A stretch of 5,647 bases of DNA from Candidatus Krumholzibacteriia bacterium (GTDB lineage: Bacteria; Krumholzibacteriota; Krumholzibacteriia; LZORAL124-64-63): positions 1-5,647 of the forward strand of contig DAOWLV010000239.1 of NCBI GenBank assembly GCA_030643455.1, in the 5' to 3' direction. Positions 1-5,647 of the stretch are shown here, one piece after another. The translations under genes and the position numbers were made by a program. Position 1 is the first letter of the stretch, and each line of letters opens with the position of its first letter. The notes beneath the pieces were generated by a model, which saw only the letters and a list, made by a program, of their open reading frames with translations, searched no databases and was not told the origin of the DNA.

Positions 1-441
1 GGGCAGTGACATGTTTCCCGCCGGGACCGGATGGGCGGGGTCGGAAAGGTCAAGGATCAGTCCCGATTCATGCTGGTAGGCGAAATTTGCGGTGCACCGG
101 AAATCCTCCAGGGCGGCCAACGGCAACTCCGCGGTGACAAAGGGTTGACCGGGATCGGAAAGGTCCCAGACCTTGAGTACCGCACCGAAGGATGCGGAGT
201 GGACGGAATACAACCATTCTCCCCAGGTAAAGAAATACCGGGTTCCCAGGGCCAGGGTTCCCGCCTGGACCAGGTTCAGGGGATCCTGGGCGTCAATGAT
301 GGCCAGATTGAGATGGTTTCCGACCAGGATGACCGATCCCGCGACTTTGACAGTCGCAATGCTTTCGTTGAAGGAATCCAGGTCCAAGGTGTGCGCCAAA
401 ACTGGGGCGTCGGGATCCGCGACATCCACCACCCGGATGTT
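1..441 (-). repeat. C-terminal cluster of four LVIVD-like protein repeats
   Basis: Residues about 465-611 of the propeller protein contain four successive copies of a roughly 40-residue unit. Each has a core of the type VVDVADPDAP, AIIDAQDPLN, KVWDLSDPGQP or LILDLSDPAHP. The core Asp residues are at 470, 514, 557 and 595, giving spacings of 44, 43 and 38 residues. These are the best conserved repeats in the protein, and the last one runs into the window edge. The repeats are visible at protein level; I see no long identical DNA repeat. Confidence 0.7.
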
Positions 442-1833
442 GGCGGGATCTTCCCCGACTGGCCTATCAAGGAGCACCAGGTAATCATTCCCCAAAAAAT
501 AGGAATTGGTGCCATATGTGTTGACGATTGGATCAGAATTGTAGTAAGGGGGATCTAGATCCGGGAGGTCGATTGTTCCTCTCATTGTCGCACCGTATCG
601 GGAGGCGGTGACGAGCTTCATGGAGAAGGGCCGACCGCCCATTATTGCAATCAAGTTTTCGTGATGGTCAAACGAGTGGATATACGAAAGCCCCAATTCG
701 ACATCCCACAAATGCGCGGTTCCGCCATTCAAATCAACAGCGGTCAAGGTGGAGGGTTGGGTCAGGGATTCCCCGTAAAGGATATCACCCAGCAGGATTC
801 CCACGGGGAACATGATCTCCGGTATGTCGAAGACCCCGTCAGGCAGTGGATTGCCATGGATGCCATTCCTGAATACTTGCACCGCGTCCGTGACCCCTGT
901 CACGAGGAGTCCGCAGTGGACATCCGCGTCCAGGGCCTCTCCGATCTGCCTGGTTTCACGCAAGCGGATGCCCATAGAAAAGTCAAAAAAACACAGGTAT
1001 CGTTTTCCGACGACTTGCACTTCCGATCCCTGAATCCGGACCGATCCTGCAGGGCTGTATGGCATCAGCAGGAAGGGAACTGGTGAATCCAACACCGGCG
1101 CTCCGGGATCGGTGAAATCCCAACGGTCCACCTGGGTCTCGGTCATGGAATATACCGTCGTTCCCTGGAGAACAGCCGAGATGTAATCAAAATGGGATAT
1201 GGTTTCGCAGTACCCGAGAAGGACGGGTGCCGACGCAACGGTGACGTCCAGCAATTCAAACCTTCCGTTGTTAGTCACCCCGAGACGGTTGCCGTCCAGG
1301 CTGACCGATTCCACATCGCCGCTATACCAGGATTCGACGAACATGGCACTCGCAGAGGTGATGTCCACGATCGCGAGTCCCTGCACTCCGCAGGCAACGT
1401 ACGCATGGGTCGGGGAAACCTCCACTTGCTGGATATCGCCCCCGGGCAGGCTCAAAAAACTCAAGGACAACGGGGCCTGGGGGTCGGCAAGGGAAAGAGC
1501 AGTCAGGCCGGCGTTGGTCGCCACGAAGCCGAACCAGGCCACGATGGCAATGTCCTTTTCCTGTCCGATGACGTTGATGGCGCCAACCTGGTCCAGTTCG
1601 CCTCCCATTACCTGGAAAAGGAAAACTCCCGATTCCTGGTTGCACACGGCGAAATAATCCGAACCCCAGAGGGAAAACCCCTCGACGGCCCGGTTGTTGC
1701 CCTGCAGGGGGATGGTTTCCGCAAGGTGGGGATAGACCGAGTAGTCCACAGGGAAAGCAAGGGTGGTGCCTTGAAAGAAGGCGGTAATCAGGAAGATGGC
1801 GAAAATAGTGATGATTTTGGCGAAGACATTCAT
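1..1833 (-). CDS. Secreted LVIVD-repeat beta-propeller protein (C-terminus beyond window)
   Basis: The minus-strand frame from ATG at 1833 stays open for 611 codons to the left edge, so the gene is partial at its 3' end. A strong ribosome site (AAGGAGG, 1845-1839) lies five bases before the ATG. Residues 1-26 look like a Sec signal peptide: one Lys at position 6, a hydrophobic core at 7-20, and likely cleavage after A26 (TTLA/FP). The mature part carries degenerate LVIVD-type repeats, a hydrophobic strand ending in D followed by (S/A)DPxxP. The key Asp falls at about residues 157, 196, 239, 470, 514, 557 and 595, and a variant repeat around 114-117 has Ser instead. Such repeats fold as beta-propeller blades in extracellular or surface proteins. 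No catalytic motif is visible and the ligand is unknown. Any anchor or sorting domain would lie in the missing C-terminus. The family call is by motif only; the reading frame itself is secure. Confidence 0.85.
   Translation of the reverse strand, partial: MNVFAKIITIFAIFLITAFFQGTTLAFPVDYSVYPHLAETIPLQGNNRAVEGFSLWGSDYFAVCNQESGVFLFQVMGGELDQVGAINVIGQEKDIAIVAWFGFVATNAGLTALSLADPQAPLSLSFLSLPGGDIQQVEVSPTHAYVACGVQGLAIVDITSASAMFVESWYSGDVESVSLDGNRLGVTNNGRFELLDVTVASAPVLLGYCETISHFDYISAVLQGTTVYSMTETQVDRWDFTDPGAPVLDSPVPFLLMPYSPAGSVRIQGSEVQVVGKRYLCFFDFSMGIRLRETRQIGEALDADVHCGLLVTGVTDAVQVFRNGIHGNPLPDGVFDIPEIMFPVGILLGDILYGESLTQPSTLTAVDLNGGTAHLWDVELGLSYIHSFDHHENLIAIMGGRPFSMKLVTASRYGATMRGTIDLPDLDPPYYNSDPIVNTYGTNSYFLGNDYLVLLDRPVGEDPANIRVVDVADPDAPVLAHTLDLDSFNESIATVKVAGSVILVGNHLNLAIIDAQDPLNLVQAGTLALGTRYFFTWGEWLYSVHSASFGAVLKVWDLSDPGQPFVTAELPLAALEDFRCTANFAYQHESGLILDLSDPAHPVPAGNMSLP
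1099..1512 (-). repeat. N-terminal cluster of degenerate LVIVD-like protein repeats
   Basis: Residues about 108-245 of the propeller protein hold four units spaced about 40 residues apart: LTALSLADPQAP, GLAIVDITSAS, FELLDVTVASAP and VDRWDFTDPGAP. They diverge more than the C-terminal set, and the first has Ser where the core Asp is expected. A possible further unit (GVFLFQVMGG, about residue 68) lies before them. Residues about 260-450 between the two clusters lack the clear DP-containing consensus. Confidence 0.55.
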
Positions 1834-1904
1834 GGTTGCCTCCTTGGAAAATCCCAATTCATCGAATAGTCAAGGTGGGGAGAATTGTGGGGTATCAACA
1901 AGTA

Positions 1905-1934
1905 AGATTAGGGAGAATGGGAAATAAATGTCAA
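1905..1934 (-). promoter_or_regulatory. Candidate sigma70-type promoter of the propeller gene
   Basis: Read on the minus strand there is a perfect -35 hexamer TTGACA (1934-1929), an 18-base spacer, and a weak -10 TAATCT (1910-1905, three of six matches). It lies about 70 bases before the ATG. An 8-base palindrome GGGTACCC (1938-1945) sits just upstream of the -35 box and could be an operator, though 8-base palindromes occur by chance. The site suggests that the propeller gene is transcribed separately from the metal operon upstream. The organism's promoter preferences are unknown. Confidence 0.35.
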
Positions 1935-1971
1935 ACAGGGTACCCGGAGGGATCCGTTTCGCATGGATATC

Positions 1972-1993
1972 AAAAGCCCGAGAAGCCCGGCTT
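1972..1993 (-). terminator. Weak candidate terminator of the metal importer operon
   Basis: Starting two bases after the permease stop codon, the minus strand reads AAGCC (1993-1989), a 10-base loop, GGCTT (1978-1974), then further T residues to 1972. A 5-bp stem with a short T-run is a poor intrinsic terminator, so partial read-through into the propeller gene is possible. An alternative fold with AAGC/GCTT and a 3-base loop uses the same left arm. Confidence 0.3.
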
Positions 1994-1994
1994 G

Positions 1995-2822
1995 TCACCG
2001 CCGCCGCACCAGTGCCGTCAGGAAGTAGGCCGCCCCGGTCAGCAGGATTGTGACCGCGCCGGCGGGAAGATCAGGGGCGTAGCTCAGAGCCAGGCCGCTG
2101 GTGGTCAAGACGATGCATGTCACCGTCGCCAGCAGCATCATCTGCCACAGCCGCCGCGCGAAGAGGTTGGCCATGGCCGCGGGTAGGGTCAATAATGCGA
2201 TGACCAGGATGATGCCCACCACCGAGACCAACAGGACCACCGTCAGGGCCGTCAGACCCAAGAGCAGGAAATAGAAACGCTGCACGTGGACCCCGCGCAG
2301 GCCGGCAAACTCCCCATCGAAACAGACAGCGAGCAACTGCTTGTGGAACAGGGCGACCGTCACCAGGACGATCACGTCCAGGCCGGCGATCAGCCACAGA
2401 TCGCGGCTGGTGACCATCAGGATGTTGCCGAAGAGGTAACTCATCAGGTCCGTGGTGTAGCCGGGGGTCATGCTGATGAACAGGATGCCGGTGGCCATCC
2501 CCATGGCCCAGACCGCGCCGATGACCGTATCTTCCCGTTGTTTCAGGTTCAGGCTGACCCACCCGATGACCAGGGCCGCAATTAACGCCGCAATAACAGC
2601 TCCGCCGAGCGGTGACAGGCCCTCCATGCCGTGCACGACCTGCAGGTAGTGAACAATGCCGAGCCCGGCGAGAACCGAGTGGGCAATGCCTCCGGCGATG
2701 TAGCTGATGCGGCGGATGACCACGAAACTGCCGACCACTCCGCAGGGAATGCTCACCAGCAGACCGGCCAGCAGGGCGTATTGCAGGAAGGAATGGGTCG
2801 TCAAAGCTTCCCAGAAGATCAT
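1995..2822 (-). CDS. znuB: Zinc/manganese-type ABC transporter permease, ABC-3 family
   Basis: This 275-residue protein is the membrane channel of a divalent-metal importer and would act in the inner membrane with the ATPase encoded just before it. The length is normal for the ABC-3 (ZnuB/MntB/TroB) family. It is very hydrophobic, with about eight likely membrane segments, for example residues 12-35, 42-60, 72-91 and 100-118. Family-typical stretches are GGIAHSVLAG (44-53), REDTVIGAVWAMG (96-108) and DLMSYLFGNIL (125-135). The start ATG overlaps the ATPase stop as ATGA (2822-2819), so translation is probably coupled; I see no strong ribosome site of its own. It is the last gene of the operon. 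Zinc rather than manganese is inferred from the binding protein, because the permease alone does not decide the metal. Confidence 0.92.
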   Translation of the reverse strand: MIFWEALTTHSFLQYALLAGLLVSIPCGVVGSFVVIRRISYIAGGIAHSVLAGLGIVHYLQVVHGMEGLSPLGGAVIAALIAALVIGWVSLNLKQREDTVIGAVWAMGMATGILFISMTPGYTTDLMSYLFGNILMVTSRDLWLIAGLDVIVLVTVALFHKQLLAVCFDGEFAGLRGVHVQRFYFLLLGLTALTVVLLVSVVGIILVIALLTLPAAMANLFARRLWQMMLLATVTCIVLTTSGLALSYAPDLPAGAVTILLTGAAYFLTALVRRR

Positions 2823-3586
2823 GATTCGTGACCGTTCTGGTCTTGTCCATCATGGCTGCAACGGTGATCATGGCGCACCAGGCGCATGTCGCTGCCGTAG
2901 AGGTCGGCGATGACCTGGCCGGTTATCGCGCTGGTGGGGTGGACCACGACCTCCTTGCCGACACAGACCACGGTGCGCACGAAACCCGAGACGAAGCCGA
3001 GATCGTGGGAGACCAGCATGATCGTCAGACGTTGGTTGAGCTCCTGGAGAAGGCGATAGAATCCTTCCTCGATGTGGGCGTCCAGGCCCGCGGTGGGCTC
3101 GTCCAGCAGGAGCAGGTCGGGTTCGCCCGCCAGAGCACGGGCAATCAGGACGCGTTGTTTCTGGCCGCCGCTGAGTGAGTTGAAGTGGTGGCCGGCCTTG
3201 TCCGCAATGCCGACTTCATCGAGTGCCCGCACCGCCTGTTCGCGGTCACTGGAACCCCAGGCTCCCCAGGATCGGGCCCGGCCCAGTCGGCCCATCAGGA
3301 CCACATCCATGGCGCTGACCGGAAACAGGGGATCCAGCTGGGGATGTTGGGGCACGTAGCCAATGCGTCCCCGGGAACGCTCGGGCCGCTGCCCGAAGAC
3401 CTCGATGGTCCCGGACGTCGGTTTCAGGAGCCCCAGGGCGATCTTCAAGAGGGTTGTCTTTCCACTGCCGTTGGGGCCCACAATGCAGACGAAATCCCCC
3501 TCGGGGATGGTGATGTTGACGTTCCACAGCACGGGTTTGGCGTCGTAGCCGAACAGCAGGTTCCGGCAGACGATGGCGTCCATCAT
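2819..3586 (-). CDS. znuC: Zinc/manganese-type ABC transporter ATP-binding protein
   Basis: This 255-residue cytoplasmic ATPase drives metal import through the ZnuB-like permease. All the hallmark motifs are present: Walker A GPNGSGKTT at 37-45, Q-loop YVPQ at 77-80, signature LSGGQ at 138-142, Walker B LLLLDE at 158-163 with catalytic E163, D-loop near 165-169, and switch histidine H194. Nothing suggests inactivation. Translation probably starts at the first of two adjacent ATGs (3586). An AAGGA site lies six bases upstream, and ATGA overlaps the binding protein's stop codon. The C-terminus (about 239-255) is rich in His with one Cys (H239, H241, C243, H245, H253), so it could bind metal; that is inference. 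The gene sits between the binding protein and the permease, as is usual for metal importers of this family. Confidence 0.94.
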   Translation of the reverse strand: MMDAIVCRNLLFGYDAKPVLWNVNITIPEGDFVCIVGPNGSGKTTLLKIALGLLKPTSGTIEVFGQRPERSRGRIGYVPQHPQLDPLFPVSAMDVVLMGRLGRARSWGAWGSSDREQAVRALDEVGIADKAGHHFNSLSGGQKQRVLIARALAGEPDLLLLDEPTAGLDAHIEEGFYRLLQELNQRLTIMLVSHDLGFVSGFVRTVVCVGKEVVVHPTSAITGQVIADLYGSDMRLVRHDHRCSHDGQDQNGHES

Positions 3587-4485
3587 GAACCGTCCTTTGG
3601 TGATTCGGCGGCGAACAGGTCGGCAAGGGTTTGCGCCAAGTGCAAAAAGTTGGCCTCGTAGTCGGCAGCCAGGGGATCCAGAACCACGATATCCGCGTCG
3701 ATGGCCTCAGCAACCGTCTCGGCCGACTTGCGGGAAAACTGTGGCTGGACGATGACCGAATGAACACCCAGTGCCCGAGCGCGTTCTATGACGTCAGCCA
3801 GGTGGCGCGGTCCCGGTTCGTGGCCGCCTGCTTCCACCGACACCTGCACCAGACCGTAGGCGGCGGCGAAATGACCGAAGGCGGGGTGGAACACGAAAAA
3901 CGTCCGGCCTCGATAGGGGGCCAGGATGTCCCGGGCCTGCCCATCGATTCTGGCCAGGTGTTCTTTCAGGGTGCCGCAGCGTTCCTCGATGGTCCCTGCT
4001 TCGGCCGGGATGGCGGCTTGCAACCTCAAGCTGACTGTGTCGGCCATGGCCATGGCCTGGGCGGGGTCCAGCCAGGTGTGGGGATCGATTTCATGGTGAT
4101 GGCCATAGTTGTCGGGCAGCGGGCCCGCGATCTGCGGCGCTCCAGGCAAAGCCTGAACGCGCGGTACCAGTCCCTGCTCGAAGGGAACTCCTGCTGCCAG
4201 GAAGAGGTCGGCCTGTTCCAGGATGGCCATCTGCCGCGGCGTCGGTTCAAAGGTTGCGGGGGAGTGGCCCGGGCCAACCAGTACCGCTACCTCGACCAGA
4301 TCACCGCCGATCTGCTCGACGAACCACACCTGGGGCAGGATGCTGACGGTGACCTTGACCGCGGCGGCGTGGGCTTCAATCGGGGCAAGACAGACTGGTC
4401 CGAGCAGCAGCAAGCCCACCCACAGGGCAAATGTCACCACGGGCGGAAGTCGCCGGGTCTGTTTGGGTTTTTGGGCATCACTCAC
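3583..4485 (-). CDS. znuA: Periplasmic zinc-binding protein of ABC importer (ZnuA-like)
   Basis: This 300-residue protein of the ZnuA/TroA/PsaA (cluster A-I) family captures a divalent metal in the periplasm and delivers it to the permease. A basic N-terminus (K6, K8, R11, R12), a hydrophobic stretch at 16-35 and likely cleavage after A40 (AHA) form a signal peptide. There is no lipobox, which fits a soluble periplasmic protein. Expected metal ligands are H74 (PGHSPATFEP), H136 (DPHTWLDP), H200 (FHPAFGHFA) and D270 (VVLDPL). Three His plus Asp resembles zinc-binding members more than the His-His-Glu-Asp manganese type. The His-rich loop before H136 is very short (GHHHEID). The start is GTG, the only start candidate between an in-frame TGA at 4494-4492 and the signal peptide; its ribosome site is poor. 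First gene of the operon. Confidence 0.92.
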   Translation of the reverse strand: MSDAQKPKQTRRLPPVVTFALWVGLLLLGPVCLAPIEAHAAAVKVTVSILPQVWFVEQIGGDLVEVAVLVGPGHSPATFEPTPRQMAILEQADLFLAAGVPFEQGLVPRVQALPGAPQIAGPLPDNYGHHHEIDPHTWLDPAQAMAMADTVSLRLQAAIPAEAGTIEERCGTLKEHLARIDGQARDILAPYRGRTFFVFHPAFGHFAAAYGLVQVSVEAGGHEPGPRHLADVIERARALGVHSVIVQPQFSRKSAETVAEAIDADIVVLDPLAADYEANFLHLAQTLADLFAAESPKDGS

Positions 4486-4517
4486 GGGTTCTCACTATCA
4501 CTTTTTGGCCGGGAACC

Positions 4518-4545
4518 ATGATAACGGGTAGGTCTTGATGTGCAA
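4518..4545 (-). promoter_or_regulatory. Candidate promoter of the znu operon with overlapping dyad
   Basis: On the minus strand, TTGCAC (4545-4540) and TATCAT (4523-4518, five of six matches to the -10 consensus) are separated by 16 bases. Transcription would start near 4511, giving a leader of about 26 bases before the GTG. The -10 box overlaps one arm of an imperfect inverted repeat: GTTATCA (4525-4519), 18 bases, then TGATAGT (4500-4494), with a TATCA/TGATA core. A repressor binding there would cover the start site. I cannot match it to a complete Zur, MntR or Fur box. Confidence 0.35.
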
Positions 4546-4660
4546 GAAGCTAATACCGCTTGGACGGGATCGGTGCCGGAAGAGTCTTCGGAAGTGGGTG
4601 CCATGGAATGGCGGATGAAACCGGTGCAATAATTAAACCTCATAAAACGGCACAATCGGG

Positions 4661-4680
4661 GACCCCCCGGGGGGTCTTTT
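4661..4680 (+). terminator. Perfect GC palindrome plus T-run, terminator-like
   Basis: GACCCCCC is followed directly by its reverse complement GGGGGGTC (4661-4676) and then TTTT (4677-4680). As RNA on the plus strand this would form a very stable hairpin, with the inner C/G pairs opening as the loop, followed by a short U-run; this is intrinsic-terminator form. On the minus strand it is followed by CCCC rather than T, so the polarity is toward the aldolase. No plus-strand gene ends before it, so it may be an attenuator in the aldolase leader, the end of a small RNA, or an insulator. Confidence 0.45.
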
Positions 4681-4747
4681 CCAGCTGGCTGCCGGTCCGG
4701 GTCCACGTCCACGAAAAAACCAGATTCGGGCCCGTGATTCCCCACCG

Positions 4748-4789
4748 TTGATTCCCTGTCTCAATTGGATTAGGTTGGCACCATACAAT
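4748..4789 (+). promoter_or_regulatory. Candidate promoter zone of the aldolase gene
   Basis: Two overlapping possibilities lie 50-90 bases before the ATG. TTGATT (4748-4753), 17 bases, TAGGTT (4771-4776) has a good -35 but weak -10. TACAAT (4784-4789) matches the -10 consensus at five of six positions but has only a poor -35 (TCAATT, 4761-4766) at 17-base spacing. Either would start downstream of the 4661-4676 palindrome, in which case that hairpin would not be in the aldolase mRNA. Confidence 0.35.
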
Positions 4790-4835
4790 CACCTGAACCT
4801 TCACCACCACCGGGTCCGCCCAAGGAGATGAACTC

Positions 4836-5647
4836 ATGTCTTTGATTCCAATGCGCGTCATGCTCGACCACGCCGCCGAAAACGGGTACGGCGTCGGCGC
4901 CTTCAACGTGAACAACATGGAGCAGATCCAGTCCATCATGATGGCCGCCACCGAAACCAACAGCCCGGTGATCGTTCAGGCCAGCCGCGGGGCGCGATCC
5001 TACTCCAACGACAATTACTTGCGCCACCTGATGCTGGCCGCCGCCGAACTGAACCCCAATATCCCCATCGCCATGCACCAGGATCACGGTAACAGCCCCG
5101 AAACCTGCTTCAGCGCAATCGACCAGGGTTTCACCTCGGTGATGATGGACGGTTCGCTGCAGGATGACGGCAAGACACCCTCTTCCTACGAATACAATGT
5201 CGATGTCACCAAGCAGGTCGTCGCCAAGGCCCATGTCCTGGGGGTGACGGTCGAGGCGGAGATCGGCTGCCTTGGGGGCATCGAGGACGGGCACGGCGCC
5301 GGTCTGACCGGCGAGGAGGCCCTGGCACACCTTACCGATCCCGAGGAGGCCCAGCGCTTCTCCGAGGAGACCGGTTGCGACGCACTGGCCGTGGCTATCG
5401 GCACCAGCCACGGCGCCTACAAATTCACCCAGAAGCCAACGGGCGACGTGCTGAAGATGGACCTCATCGAGGAAATCCACCGCCGGCTGCCCAACACCCA
5501 TCTGGTCATGCACGGGTCGAGTTCGGTGCCCATGGAATTGATCGACATCATCAACAAGTACGGCGGCGAGATGCCCGAAACCTACGGTGTGCCTGTCGAG
5601 GCCATCCAGCAGGGCATCAAGCACGGTGTGCGCAAGATCAACGTGGA
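4836..5647 (+). CDS. fba: Fructose-1,6-bisphosphate aldolase, class II, Calvin-cycle type (partial)
   Basis: This zinc-dependent cytoplasmic enzyme reversibly splits fructose-1,6-bisphosphate into dihydroxyacetone phosphate and glyceraldehyde-3-phosphate in glycolysis, gluconeogenesis and, where present, the Calvin cycle. The window holds 270 codons plus two bases of a protein normally near 350 residues, so the C-terminus is beyond the edge. ATG 4836 has an AAGGAG site eight bases upstream. Recognisable blocks are GVGAFNVNN (19-27), MHQDHG (80-85), SVMMDGS (101-107), VEAEIGCLGG (139-148), AIGTSHGAYKF (187-197) and MHGSSSVP (225-232). By family knowledge, D83 is the catalytic acid and H84, E142, H192 and H226 are metal-site residues; all are present. 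The Calvin-type match (as in proteobacterial CbbA/Fba) rests on TSHGAYKFTQKPTGDVL and on the ETYGVPVE and GIKHGVRKINV blocks. The 145-169 segment seems shorter than in relatives I recall. No RuBisCO or other Calvin gene is in view, so a glycolytic role is equally likely. Confidence 0.96.
   Translation, partial: MSLIPMRVMLDHAAENGYGVGAFNVNNMEQIQSIMMAATETNSPVIVQASRGARSYSNDNYLRHLMLAAAELNPNIPIAMHQDHGNSPETCFSAIDQGFTSVMMDGSLQDDGKTPSSYEYNVDVTKQVVAKAHVLGVTVEAEIGCLGGIEDGHGAGLTGEEALAHLTDPEEAQRFSEETGCDALAVAIGTSHGAYKFTQKPTGDVLKMDLIEEIHRRLPNTHLVMHGSSSVPMELIDIINKYGGEMPETYGVPVEAIQQGIKHGVRKINV

Larger units (their letters stand above)
4486..4835. other. Divergent intergenic control region, znu operon / aldolase gene
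   Basis: These 350 bases separate two divergently transcribed units and contain no gene I can support. Short open frames cross it on both strands, but none has a ribosome site or recognisable protein. It holds the candidate znu promoter (left), a small dyad GAAGA-G-TCTTC (4579-4589), a small inverted repeat GCCAT-GGA-ATGGC (4600-4612), an AT-rich patch (about 4627-4648), the strong palindrome at 4661-4676, and a candidate aldolase promoter (right). The two small dyads are short enough to be chance. Confidence 0.7.

Noticed and set aside
985..991. Seven-A tract (seven T on the coding strand) in the propeller gene as a phase-variation or frameshift site
   Set aside because: The propeller frame is open and coherent on both sides of the tract, and also through the shorter A-run near 494-499. 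Seven bases is short for phase variation.
31..1869. Long plus-strand open frames (up to about 225 codons) opposite the propeller gene
   Set aside because: They lack ribosome sites, show low-complexity, charged composition without recognisable domains, and mirror the codon pattern of the minus-strand propeller frame. The minus frame has a signal peptide, a strong ribosome site and coherent repeats.
2071..2871. Second minus-strand frame of 266 codons overlapping the permease
   Set aside because: Its translation is rich in Arg, Gly, His and Pro with no hydrophobic segments, typical of an out-of-frame shadow in GC-rich DNA. The permease frame matches a known family along its whole length.
4365..4485. 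Tat signal or lipoprotein signal in the ZnuA-like protein
   Set aside because: TRRLPPV lacks the hydrophobic residues expected after the twin arginines, and the residues before C32 (GPV) do not form a lipobox. An ordinary Sec signal peptide fits better.
4482..4745. Minus-strand 87-codon frame in the intergenic region upstream of znuA
   Set aside because: It needs a non-ATG start without a ribosome site, shows no domain, and would overlap the znuA start. A short leader peptide cannot be excluded but is not supported.
4775..4791. TTGGCAC upstream of the aldolase as a sigma54 (-24/-12) promoter
   Set aside because: The -24-like element is present but the required GC at -12 is absent (TC instead), and no activator site or sigma54-type context is evident.
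4770..5624. Minus-strand frame of 284 codons opposite the aldolase gene
   Set aside because: It is the antisense shadow of a strongly conserved aldolase and has no recognisable domain. The plus frame contains every expected catalytic motif.

Overview
This is a GC-rich bacterial stretch with two divergent transcription units around a 350-base intergenic region, plus a third unit that runs off the left edge. Nothing in it identifies the species. Three features suggest a Gram-negative (two-membrane) bacterium: the metal-binding protein has a cleavable, non-lipoprotein signal peptide, the large left-hand protein is secreted, and the aldolase is of the Calvin-cycle-type class II group. Large secreted proteins with LVIVD-type repeats are familiar from Bacteroidota-like and little-cultured environmental lineages, but that placement is only an impression.

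Layout. Bases 1-1833 (minus strand) hold the first 611 codons of a secreted beta-propeller protein with LVIVD-like repeats. Its reading frame is open to the left edge, so its C-terminus is missing. Bases 1834-1994 hold its probable promoter and a weak terminator for the operon upstream. Bases 1995-4485 (minus strand) are a complete three-gene ABC importer operon for a divalent metal, most likely zinc: binding protein (znuA-like), ATPase (znuC-like) and permease (znuB-like). The genes are joined by two 4-base ATGA stop/start overlaps. Bases 4486-4835 are the divergent control region, with a candidate promoter on each side and a striking 16-base perfect palindrome followed by a T-run. From 4836 to the right edge (plus strand) lies the first 270 codons of a class II fructose-1,6-bisphosphate aldolase.

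How the genes work together. ZnuA would capture the metal in the periplasm, ZnuB would carry it across the inner membrane and ZnuC would power the step. Class II aldolase is itself a zinc enzyme, so a shared control region with a zinc importer is a reasonable but unproven functional link. The propeller protein has no evident link to metal uptake and probably has its own promoter.

Overall the region looks like ordinary housekeeping plus one poorly characterised surface or secreted protein. I see no mobile element, CRISPR array, tRNA, rRNA or defence system. The best candidates for a second look are the orphan terminator-like palindrome upstream of the aldolase and the architecture of the propeller protein.
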